Of a stretch of DNA of 64,000 bases, positions 46,330 to 57,126 are shown piece after piece. This DNA is from Inia geoffrensis. Its lineage: Eukaryota; Chordata; Mammalia; Artiodactyla; Iniidae. Every line of letters begins with the position of its first letter. Position 1 is the first letter of the stretch. Under the pieces are notes generated by a model. The model ran no database searches. It was not told the DNA's origin and was given only the letters and a program-made list of their open reading frames with translations. The stretch covers positions 26,389,592 through 26,453,591 of the forward strand of contig CM070905.1 of the NCBI GenBank assembly GCA_036417435.1, written 5' to 3'. A program made the position numbers and the translations under genes.

Positions 46330-49264
46330 AATCCTTCATAATATGACCCAATTATTTTATTCAACAACGATTAAAAAAAAAACTCTAACTCAAACCAAGA
46401 ACAATTGCTTTTCTTTTTGGCCTCATTACAGCTTTGAGTCTCACTTGCTTATATTCTGGATTCATATCAATTCACATAAATCACAGACACATAATTTGGG
46501 GCTCTCTCATCACCAGTGTAATCAACAAACTTGTACTTCAGCAGAAGAGTGGACAGTCTGATATTACAATACTATGAGTAATCTGTTCTGGGGACAACAA
46601 CATGGAAGAAACACATAATGAGAATTATTTTGATGTTTCAGTAATTAAATTCGTTTTGTGAGTATCTAGATCAATCTGACTTACTCTGAATTCCACTCTA
46701 GAATGAATTTTAAAACATGATTTCTTTGCATTCAGATATCTTAATGGGACCTTTCAGAAGAACTCAGAGGGAAATAACTCATTTGGTAACTGTTCTTTCA
46801 GGGACTGTTGTAAAGACTAGTCTAAAGAATAAATTACTGATGTGAAAGTAATGTGTTTCTGGAGGCAACGTCATTTTAACTTGTTCAGGTATGATTTCAG
46901 GTACACTATGTCAGTGGTGATATTGTACTTGCCAGTGAACTAGCCTGGGCTGACATCACTCCATGAACACGGAAAAAGAACTAACTTGGTGCTGTAGTGA
47001 GAGCCAGCAAGAGGCTCATGCTCCTTGAGGACAGACGGCTCAAACATCACAGCCGTGCAGGGAGGGGCTCTGTCCTTCTCTGATAGTCTGAAGCCACGTG
47101 GTATACAAAGTGGTCTCTAGTGTGAGGGAAGCTGGGCAGAAGACTGGGCGAAAGACCATTCCTTTAAATTTGACTAATGAAGGAGGTGGCTGAAGGCTGT
47201 TCTATCAGGGGCTCATTTGGAAAGGATACTAAAAAAGATCATCCAGAGTGGGAAAAAGTAAATGGAAGGAGGAAAAAATGAAGGTAAAGACAAGTCCTGG
47301 TTTTGAGTTAGAATAATTAATGTGTAATCAATAGCCTTATTCAGTTAGGATGTACAGACAAATCAACTATACAGTTTTACAAAGAATATTACTTTTGGAG
47401 GGAGGGAGCAATGGACACTAGTTGTCTAAGATTACCAGCTACTCTAGGAACTGAAAAACAGTGCTAGAATGCTGGCTCCTACTGTCCTATTACTCTTAAA
47501 CCCTGCCTTGCTAGAAGCTACTTCTACCTACTCTCTTCTTTTGGAATATGTTCCTACCTTACCTTCTGTTGGTCGCAGCTACTACTCTTGGTTTCCACGT
47601 TTTAGTTCAGTATTTCCTGGCTCTTCTCATCCTCTCCAATTCAGACAGTTTAGGTCTCCTCTTGGTCTCATGTCTCTACAACTATTTTCTGCTCTTGAAT
47701 GGCAGTGTACCATACAAACCACCTGTACCTACCCAGCTCAAATCACCCTTGATATCGTCATGTTTTCAGTGTTACCTAGGAACCTCCTGCATCAAAACAT
47801 GTGTGTGTGTTTATATGTAGACTCCTAAGACCCACTTTGAGAATATGGCAAGGTCAAGCATTCCCATTGATTAGTCTGCACAATACGTTTTGACAAACAC
47901 TGTCTTAAGTCTTCAAATTACTAGAAAAGGACAACCTCTGCCCTTTCTTTCCCCTACCCTCAGCTGCTTAACTGAATCTTTTAGGTAAGTTGGCTGATTA
48001 GATTAGAGAAATTTAGAGAACAGAAGTATTGTGAGCAGCCACTTCGCAAAGTAAGAAGAATCAGGATTAAATTTTATATGCATAGATGTATAACATTATT
48101 AAATATTTAATGATGGTCATGAGACTAATCCAGTGTACTGCTGAAAACAGCAGATGCCATGCTGTGTTACTCATCACTGAGGTGCAAATTAATTATATGT
48201 AAATCAGAAAATAGATTTCCATGGTCACTTTCTGTGCTAAAAAATCACCCACCCCCAATCTAAGTTTGCTTCATATTAGTTGAAGGTAAGTGACACTCTT
48301 TCAGAACGTATCATAGGCAACTTAGGTGGCATATATATAGCTGCAACGGAACAGCAAATAAATTTCAGACTATGTAGATATTTCTCATTATAGGTGATCC
48401 TTACCAAAAGTATTAGTCAATACATAGCAAAGCATGTCTATTAAAAAAGTTTTTTTCATTTACAAGCTTCTTTTTTGAGTTTTGTTGTGTTTAGTACTGA
48501 ATCTGATTTTCTTCACTGTCCCTTTCCAAAAAAAAAGTTACAAATATCAGATAAAGGGTACATATCAACTTTTAATGGACAGATAAGGATCCTGGCTGAT
48601 TTATGAGGTATTGTGAATTAATTTTGGTCTTTCCAAACAAGATGCTAAGTTATTGTTTGTGAGTGGAAATAGAGAAGTGGTTTGATAAGTTGCTGTAACT
48701 TTTGAACATAGGCATGAATAGAATCACTAACAAAACGTAACAGATTTGTTAAGGATTTGTGTAGATGATAAGACTAAGACTCATGCCAGTCATTTTTTTG
48801 CTAAAACTAATGACTTTTTAAAGGCACCTTCTTAATATACATAAATTATTCAAATGTGACATTGTGTTTTCTCAGGAACATTTGTTAACAATTAGGAAAT
48901 AAAGATGATAAAAATGTTTATTCTCATGGGATTGAGTGGCCTGAAATTTAAATTGCCCTCAAGTGACCATGCTGTTGTCTCAGGATTACAAAATGAACAA
49001 GAAAGAAGGGTAGGAAATGACAAGCTAATTCTTCAGGCCTTAGATGGCAATGGAAGGAGAACCTGCAGCCACAGGGGTGGCTTAAGATTAAAAGGCGTCT
49101 ACACCAGAAGTCTCAGTATTTCAGGACGGATAATCAGAGAAGGCCCCAAATTCTTAAATTTCATGTTACAGAGAATTTGTAAGTGGTAATATAGTAGAGA
49201 GGTGAAAATGTGGGGAAAAATTCCCTTTAACCTCATAGGATGGCATTCCTACTTCACATAATAC
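46330..49264. other. Unassigned intergenic sequence, repeat-poor
   Basis: Nearly 3 kb with no recognised transposon. Overlapping 119- and 90-codon frames near 47.5-47.8 kb are hydrophobic/Ser-rich but have no domain or splice context. A 94-codon frame at 48905-49189 likewise lacks support. A splice-aware search or conservation track would be needed to exclude an exon. Confidence 0.4.
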
Positions 49265-49475
49265 TATTTAGATGTTTATTGAGAACTTTCTTGGTTCACA
49301 CATTCAAACTATAAGCTTTAATCGTTTAGTCATCCTAGTAAGCCTATGGGGAAAGTTATACTGTGATTCGAATTCCATAAATGAGGCAAAAGGGATAAAA
49401 AAGAGCAAATCTAGGACTCCACCTCAGATGATTACAGCACAAGCCTGCATATTTAAACACCATGCTCTTTTACCT
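49265..49475 (-). repeat. MIR SINE, antisense
   Basis: Reverse MIR pattern: 'gatgtttattgagaactttc', 'tagtcatcctagtaagccta', 'ccataaatgaggcaaaaggg', 'gcaaatctaggactccacct' and 'aacaccatgctcttttacct'. Diverged. Confidence 0.6.
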
Positions 49476-51112
49476 GGTAAATTATGGATTATGTGTAATT
49501 GTGTAGGGAAGATACTTTGAGTGTAGGATACAGCCATTCTCAAATTCTTCCAAGAGGACAACTGCCTAAACGTATTGTCTCTAAAATCGATACTGTCATT
49601 AAATGAGAGCATTATCACACTGTCCACTGTATACAACACATTTTTTAAAGATACATAGGGGACTGTCGTTTCTTACTCATATCTGTCTCAGATTTTTAGA
49701 ACTTTGTGTCACACAATAAAATTACAAATATAGTGAGGGCTTTAACTATGATAATATTTCTCTGAAATGATTCAATATGAATCAGTTCTTCAATAAGAAG
49801 ATTTTAAAATTTATAAACATTTATTAATTTTTAAGAGTTACATTTTGAGCTTTGAGATATAAAATTTACCTGAAAGAGATTCCTTCAAAGATAAGCTCTC
49901 AGAATATCCGACTCACTTTTACAGTACACAAAACTATGTATCCCCTATTACTTTCTCGAATTTAGGAAAATAGTCCTATTATTTTTATAATTCCAAGGAA
50001 AGAGGTGGTTATATAGTAGATATTTAATAAATATTGGATCGATAAATTGATTTAGCTTGTTTCTAAGCTTTGCTTCCTGGTAATTTGTACTATACTGCCA
50101 TATTAAAAATTCTTAACAGTAACTTAAAAATGATCTTTGAATTAAAAAGAGTTTCTTAAATGGAATTAGAAGAGATTTTCCTTTTTTTCCCCTTAAACAT
50201 ATCAGGTAATTCATTGTTTACCAGTTTTAAAACTGAAGGTTCTCTTTTTCCGATTACTTAATTAAGTCACTGGATGTTATCAAAGAGCCCAGTGAATCCT
50301 TCACTTTCCTATCATTATATCTTTATTTAAGTTTTCTAATTTCTTATGAAAATTAGTAGCTGCTGGAATATAAGTGATGAATTTCAACTCTGAAAACAGA
50401 CTTCCTATGCTAACCATGCTCTGTTCAAAGAAGTCATACAGTTTAAAGAGTTCCTATTCATTTCCTGGGTTTTTCAGTCTTCTCTGATCTTTGCAGGTTG
50501 CATTCCAGATTTTGACTCTGACAACTCCTAGTTGTGTCTTTATTAACTCTTATCCTAAATTAGATTTGTAGTCACTGATGTCAGTTGTATTTTTACCTTT
50601 ATTAAGCTCTGTTCTTGCCTACCTCTGGACTTTTGGTTGTTTGTTTACATGGTTATTTGTTTTACTATGCAGTAGCTGAAAAACCTAGAAACCAAGCTCT
50701 TGCCATTTATGCAAAGAGGTCTGCCATATACTGGTTCCACCATAAATGTTTGTGGGTGAATGGGCTGCTGTCATAGAGAAATTCATGAGGTGATGTCAGT
50801 GGGTCTCTTCCATGTCCCATGATGATGCTTCTTGTCAACCACCCATTATGATACTGAAAAAGTCATTTACTCTTTCTCCTTTCCCTATTCTCCTACTCTC
50901 TTTCTTTGATTTTGTTTTCATTCCCTTTTCTCTTCCTCCCCAAAATATATTTTTGAGTTTCCCCTGGCCATCAAGGTTGAGAAGTTTCTAATCTTGCTTT
51001 AAGTATACATCACCCCATCAAATATTTTGCCCTCTTATTTTCAGTAATCAAATACTAGATTTTGTGTTTTCACTAAAAATATTCATAAATGAAAAATTTA
51101 CTGTATTAATTA
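49476..51112. other. Unassigned AT-rich intergenic sequence
   Basis: About 1.6 kb with no gene or transposon recognised. Confidence 0.45.
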
Positions 51113-51147
51113 TGGTTCTTTAGAGAAACAAAACCAATAGATCTATC

Positions 51148-51181
<34 letters not shown>

Positions 51182-51565
51182 GAGTTGGCACATGTGATCA
51201 TGGGAGCTAAGTCCCATGATCTGCTGTCTGCAAGGTGGAGACCCAGGAAAGCCAGTGATAGCCAGTATGAGTCCAAAGTCTTAGGAATCAGGGGAGCCAG
51301 TGGTGTAAATCCCAGTCCACAGATAGGGAAGGACAATGTCCCAGTCTTGCAGGCAGGCAGAAATGGGGCAGATCCTCCCTTCCTCCCCATTTCATTCTAA
51401 TCAGGCCCTCTTAATGGACTGGATCATGCCCACCCATCTATTTTACTGAGTCCACATATTCAAACGCTAACCTCATCCAGAAACACCCTCACAGACACAC
51501 TCAGAAATAATGTTTAATCGGGGTAATCCAAGGCCCAGTCAGGTTGACACATAAAATTAACCATC
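51113..51565 (-). mobile_element. Old LTR-like repeat, antisense, with internal (ATCT)n
   Basis: Text such as 'ggttctttagagaaacaaaa', 'ggagacccaggaaagccagt', 'aacaccctcacagacacact' and 'aggttgacacataaaattaa' belongs to a common placental middle-repetitive element. The reverse complement starts with TG. I think it is a MaLR-like LTR but the exact family is uncertain. A microsatellite at 51147-51180 interrupts its 3' side. Confidence 0.55.
51147..51180. repeat. (ATCT)n microsatellite
   Basis: About eight ATCT units inside the LTR-like repeat. Confidence 0.93.
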
Positions 51566-51763
51566 ACACATACATTTCAATATTTGATATAGCCTTTGAT
51601 TTCCAGTGGGCATAAAACAGTTTTTGTATTCTTTTGAGCCCCATACACTATCCAAGCCATATAAGGAAAATGTATATGACACTCTAAGTCCCAAAAGATT
51701 TAACATCTCACTAAGTGAAGGACTCCTTTCATTCATTCCCCGAGAGTGAACTAGATGTTTTAT
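51566..51763. other. Unassigned intergenic sequence
   Basis: No gene or repeat recognised. Confidence 0.5.
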
Positions 51764-51810
51764 GAAAAGGAAGGAAGGAAAGAAGGAAGATGGAAGGGAG
51801 GGAGGGAAGT
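51764..51810. repeat. (GGAA)n-type purine tract
   Basis: Pure-purine run of GGAA/GAAG/GGGA units with one T. Mirror-like purine tracts can form triplex DNA; no function is implied. Confidence 0.85.
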
Positions 51811-53597
51811 GAAAAGATTAAAACAACTGCAATCTGTTGCTATCTGAACAACATCAAATAGCCTTATTTCTTCTCAGTCTTGAAGAAATTAAAACATGTT
51901 TTAGTTTCATGAAGAAATGTTTCATTGAGGTTGCTCTATTTTTTAAAAAGGGACGTAGGATTATGTGAATGTGATTATTATCCTGAGCTCTATCTCTAGA
52001 CTCTACAATTTAGAATCACAGGAGGAGTGACTATTGATACAATGTTCTATTCAAATAGAAAGACAGTCCAATAAAAACATTTTCCTGCCCTTGAAAATAC
52101 GTTTCACAATCTCACCTACGTGTCTGACAAAGGAACTTGGAAGTTTTACAATAACTGCACAGGTCTCTGTAAAACAACAAAAACAAACAAAAATCCTGTT
52201 TTTTTCTTCCCACAATGACTTCCTGTATTCCTAGATGTTGTGGTTTTGTTTGTTCATGTCTTTTTATACCAAGGGAAGTAGTTTTCCTTGCATACACAGT
52301 ATCATGGTCAAAGTCTTTAGCTTGCCTTCTCCATTGGTTCACAGCCATCTTATACCCAAAGTGGTGTTAGATTTTGAATTGCATTGTGTAGGCTATTAAA
52401 AATGAAGCAATCAGGGAGAATTGGTTGCAAGTCCAAGAGAAGTGGTAAAAATCATATGCAACTAATCCTTTTGCTACTTGAAATGACTATAAAAGATAAT
52501 GGATATGTCAGCAGGCAGTCAGATCAGCAGTGCAAAAGAGAAGAAAATGCAATACAGGCAAGAGCTTCAATACAAAGCAACTGCTGAAAAGAAAAAAAAT
52601 CCCTTCACAGTTGGTTCTTTGGAAACATCCCCCCCACACACCCAAGTTTGACTTGAATATATTCCTTTTCAAATTCTGTCAAACTGGTGATGAAATTCAC
52701 AAGTATACAAATTATTTGCAATGTTTTAAAAGCTAGGGCCATTTGATAAAGAAGCTGCCTAGAAGCAGTTGAGCCTCAAGGTGATAGGAACTACTTACAT
52801 AATTACAATATTCTACCTTTAACCAGGATATTAAGTGTTCCAGAATTTATATAAACTCATTTTATTCATTTGTGTGCTTTGGAAATCCCTGTTGCAAAAT
52901 TGAATATAGAAGTAGTTACAAATAACAAAGAGGAAAGGAGAGACTGCTACTTGGGCAGTATCTCAACTTCAGTATCTTAAAAGCTGAGGGAATCTGGTCT
53001 TAGCCACCTTTACATTAGGAGAAAACAAAAAGACTTAACAGTTAAAAAACATCATTTCAGAGCTTTTTGTTTAGAGAAGATTCCAAAGAGCAATTTCTAT
53101 GTTTACCCTCTGCCTGTTCAGCACTTTAGTGTCTGTCTCTACACGTGTCTACAGTTCCCTTGCACTAAATGAGGCTGAACTTAACAAAGTGAAGAATTCA
53201 GTTTCATACATTGCTAAGTATGAAAATAGTGTTCCATAAACGAACTTCACTGCTAGCTTACATTTCCTGAATGAAAGACTAAATGATTGATGATGAAATG
53301 AACTAACAATTTGAAAGTAAGTGTGTATAATGGAGAGAATTTTGTACATGCTTGTGTTTGTAACCAATGTATAACTACCTGGGGATAATACAGAAATTGC
53401 CTTTTGCTTGATAGTATAAATTTTAAATTAATCTCTTTCAGTTAGTCAGAAGAAGAGAGGCTAGTCTGCCACACCCTTTATATTTGTTATTAACTTTGCT
53501 CAAAGAAGTTATGATTTATTTATTGTTTAATAACCAACTCACACAGCATACAGTGATGGATCAGCTCTGATTTAAGTTTCAACAGATTTGCAGCCTA
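51811..53597. other. Unassigned AT-rich intergenic sequence
   Basis: About 1.8 kb with no recognised gene or transposon; four frames of 66-78 codons lack features. Confidence 0.45.
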
Positions 53598-53636
53598 TAT
53601 TTTATACAGTATTACAGTATTTTATACAGTATTACA
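53598..53636. repeat. 20-bp tandem duplication
   Basis: The unit 'tattttatacagtattacag' is followed at once by a second copy, identical over 19 bases. Confidence 0.95.
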
Positions 53637-54714
53637 TCTCCCTTAGAAATGTCACATTATTTTCAGTTGTCCACTAACGTTATGTGAAGCAATTAGACAC
53701 ATTTAGGAAATAGCAATAAATATCCAAGTTGTGATAATATTCACCTATGGGCAGAAAATATAACAAACAAAACCCAAAAAATGTGTAATTTACACAATAG
53801 CAGTATAATACAAGGGGTTTCTACATTGTACACCTACCTAAGTTCTCCTTCTTTTGCCAGGTACCTTATTTCATTTTCCTGGGTAAAACTCCTTGACACA
53901 CTCAGAGTCAGACCTTCTCTCTGTAGACCTCCACCAATGGGGGTCAGTCTGGAGACCCAGAACTTGTTCCTGACATGCCCTAACCTCTATCCCCATCCCC
54001 TCTTTTCCTGAACTCTACTGCTATCTGTTCCGAATCATTAGGACTAAACTAATTGTAATCTGCATCTTTTTATATCAATCACCACGGGAAGCTTGGCTCT
54101 CCAGGTTATTCCTCATCCCCCAGCTTTCAATTCCCAGAATGCTCTCTAGCCCCTTTTCTACCCACCTTTCGCCCTTCCGTAACTCCTAAAACTTTTCTGC
54201 TTTGGTCTCTGGAACTCACTAGATTCTCTAATTCATCTCTGAGTATTCCCATCACTTTATTGTTCTAACCAGTCTTCCACACAGCTCATTCAATTGGTGT
54301 TGGCCTCCTTACCTCCTCTAACCACTGGACCTGGAGCTGTGGTAGATATTCTTCTTGTACTAATTGCCACTTCCAACATGTTCTCTTCTCTTCCTCTCTA
54401 AAGATCCTGCGTCTAAATGACCCAAGTCACGATCCAAGTCCATTCCCTAAAGATTTCATACCTGAGTCACGAGTACTCTTCAAAACTCCCCCATTTTAAT
54501 TTTTAGTTACGTTAAATCCACTATAAAGAGCTGCATAAAGAGCAAGGAGATAACTAAGGATCCTCCCCATTCCTTTCCACCAGGAATTACTCTCACACAC
54601 ACTAGCACTAGAGAGGATGTTATTCCCTGGAGAAGCTTAATCAAAAAGGCTCTGGACTCAGAAATAAACGGAACAGACGGAGGCAGAGTGCTGTAACTTG
54701 GGTCTTTGCTATTC
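53637..54714. other. Unassigned, pyrimidine-rich intergenic sequence
   Basis: Plus strand C/T-rich from about 53840 to 54420. No open frame with features and no repeat I can name; possibly an old repeat. Confidence 0.35.
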
Positions 54715-54870
54715 AGAGTATGGTCCATGGAGTAGCAGAATTTTTATCACCTGAGATCTCGTTAGAAATTCAGAAACTGAAATGTTACACTAGAACTATG
54801 GAATCACAAAGTGTACTCTACTATGTATTTATAGACGTATCAAAGTTTAAGAAGCAATGACTTATTGTAT
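54715..54870 (+). repeat. MER5-like hAT-Charlie fragment
   Basis: Landmarks of MER5: 'cagagtatggtccatggagt' and 'atcacctgagatctcgttag' followed by 'aaattcag', closing 'caaagtttaagaagcaatga'. This is a short non-autonomous DNA transposon, decayed. Confidence 0.65.
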
Positions 54871-54959
54871 TAATTAAAAGAATGTGGCAATCCAGTTTAT
54901 ATTCACCAGGCAAGCCTCACAGCAAAGATCTACAGATGCTGATTTTCAGAGTCAGAGAT

Positions 54960-55375
54960 AGCTGCCATCAAAATTAATACTCCTTTTCCCACAGCCCAGA
55001 GTTGTCATTGGAAAATAGTAGCCTGGCCTGAGACAACATTTCCCAGCCCACTTTGCATTGAGCTAGTTCTGGCCACTCTAGTTTGAGCAGACATGATGTG
55101 TGTCACTTATAGGATACAGATTCAAAAAGCAATGTGTCCTCTCTAAAGTCCATTTTCCCTTTCTGCCATGTGGGTACTATAAGACCCTGTGACAGTAGGA
55201 TCACAAGATAAAGACAGCCTATATTTCTAAATTCCTACAGAGAGCAAAATCACCCATTCACCAGAAAAAGTGAATAAAAAATTTCCATTGTGTTCGAGAC
55301 TTTATACAGCCCTTATTTTAGGGTCTATTTGTTACAGAAGTTAGTTATGCTTTATCCAATACGAATTCCCAACCA
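54960..55375 (+). mobile_element. Old LTR-like repeat, family uncertain
   Basis: The text 'ggcctgagacaacatttccc', 'gctagttctggccactctag', 'gatgtgtgtcacttatagga', 'cactattgtgttcgagact'-like sequence near 55290 and 'gggtctatttgttacagaag' resembles a placental LTR-type repeat. Ends undefined. Confidence 0.45.
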
Positions 55376-55394
55376 AATACCTGGGTGTACCTCT

Positions 55395-56145
55395 GATGAA
55401 CTTATGATAATGAAAATGTGCCCCATAGGGTTAACAGAGAGTGACTAGCAGAAATTCTTGAGCCTGTTTTACAGAACAACAGAAAAGGGAACAGCTTGTT
55501 AAAAGCCCTCCACTTGTACACTGCCTTAACGAATTAAGCTCACTTTAGGTATTACTCCTTTCTTTCTTTAAATGCGTACCCTCCAAGCCTCATGTAGCCT
55601 AGGTAATATATCACAAGACTCTTTAACCACCCCTATAGATAACAACTCTATATATGGGTCACTATAGTAACAGTAATGGGGGCTTAAATTGTTTTTCAGG
55701 AGCTTGGAGTCAACTCTTTTTCAGTTCAAGCTGGCTAAGACTGGTTGGGACCACCGACCCCAAAACTGGGCCTGTGCGGGTGTCTGATGAATGAACTTTT
55801 AACGTCAGAGGGCCGAATACTCCACCTTCAGATGACACTAAGCACCTCCATTTTTCAACATGCATCCTATGAAGGAGCATGTAACCCAAATGCGCCTGTG
55901 CAGAACACCAACTACCTCACCTTTCCCCACCGCCAATCACCTTAGGCACTCCATGCCTAAGATGATCCTACTTCTTTATCCCGTCAGTAACTCAAGCCCC
56001 TCACCTCTGGGGAGATGGATCTGAGACTTGTTCTCAGTCTCCTCTCTTGCCTGGCTTGTGAATAAACTCTTTCTCTGCTGCAAACCTCGGCATCGCAGCA
56101 TTTGGCTTGCTGCAGGGCAGGCAAACAAGCCTGGTTGTTAACAGT
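55395..56145 (+). mobile_element. Solo LTR, class I endogenous retrovirus-like
   Basis: About 750 bp with LTR organisation. There is a long unique U3-like part, then 'ttgcctggcttgtgaataaa' with the AATAAA signal at 56061-56066, then a U5-like 'ctctttctctgctgcaaacc' and 'tttggcttgctgcagggcag', ending near CA at about 56140. No internal retroviral genes or second LTR are seen. The start and TSD could not be fixed. Confidence 0.6.
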
Positions 56146-56331
56146 GAAGCTCAGCAAATCAGTAAGGCCAAGTTCTGTACAAAGCTTCCAAATACCATGT
56201 TAGTGCACGCATAAATATGAATGGACAGCAAATGTCACCAAATATCTGAAAAAAGCCTCTAAAGGACAAACAGGCATATAGACAAAGGGAAAAAAAGTCA
56301 TTATTAACACTAAGAAAAGCAAAGAATTAGA

Positions 56332-56531
56332 CAGTAAGTCCCCTACATACGAACGAGTTCCATTCTGAGAGTGATTTCATTAAGTCCAATTTGTTCGTTA
56401 AGTCCAACAAAGTTAGCCTAGGTACCCAACTAACACAATCGGCTATGTAGTACTGTACTATAATAGGTTTATAATACGTTAGCACCTTTGAAAGTTCTCA
56501 ACTTGAAGGTTCAGATGTAGGGGACTTACTG
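56332..56531. mobile_element. Small DNA transposon with ~17-bp perfect terminal inverted repeats
   Basis: The left end 'cagtaagtcccctacat' and right end 'atgtaggggacttactg' are perfect inverted repeats at the very ends of a 200-bp element. 'ta' follows on the right; the left neighbour is 'ga', perhaps a mutated TA. The TIR starting CAG suggests a Tigger/pogo-type Tc1-mariner relative without transposase. Family unverified. Confidence 0.8.
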
Positions 56532-56898
56532 TACAAGAAAGAAAGAAAATCAGAGTATAGTACAGGATTTATGTGACCAATGTCTACAAAGTCACAAGAA
56601 TGTAAGCAGGAAACACTACTATGAAAAATAATTTTAATATAACTATGTTGGGAGACATAGAAGGGAGAAAGAGTATGGGGAAGTGGGGATATAAGACATA
56701 GAGGTACTCAACTTCCAACTAAAACTGTATACTGTCTACACTTGAAAACTCAAAAAATACCATTATATGTATTTTATTTATGTATATAGAAGTAAAAACA
56801 AGAAGATACAGTTAAAGAGTTGAAAATGCCAGGCTCTGCAGAGCAGAAATCTAGGGTGAGGAGAGGTGCAGGGTGAATACAGTTTTGTGATTCTAAGG
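56532..56898. other. Unassigned intergenic sequence
   Basis: No gene or repeat recognised before the full-length L1. Confidence 0.5.
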
Positions 56899-57126
56899 CT
56901 TGTGGGGCATTTTATTTTATTTTTTGAATTTTTAACTTTTATTTTTTTATACAGCAGGTTCTTATTAGTTATCCATTTTATACATATTAGTGTATATATG
57001 TCAATCCCAGTCTCCCAATTCATCCCACCTCCCCCTCCACATTCCCACCCTGGGATCCATATGTCTGTTCTCCACATCTGTGTCTATTTCTGCCCTGCAA
57101 ACTGGATCATCTGTACCATTTTTCTA

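Noticed and set aside
47469..47828. 119-codon open frame, hydrophobic and Ser-rich
   Set aside because: No recognisable domain, overlapped by another frame of similar quality, no splice or promoter context. Not excluded, only unsupported.
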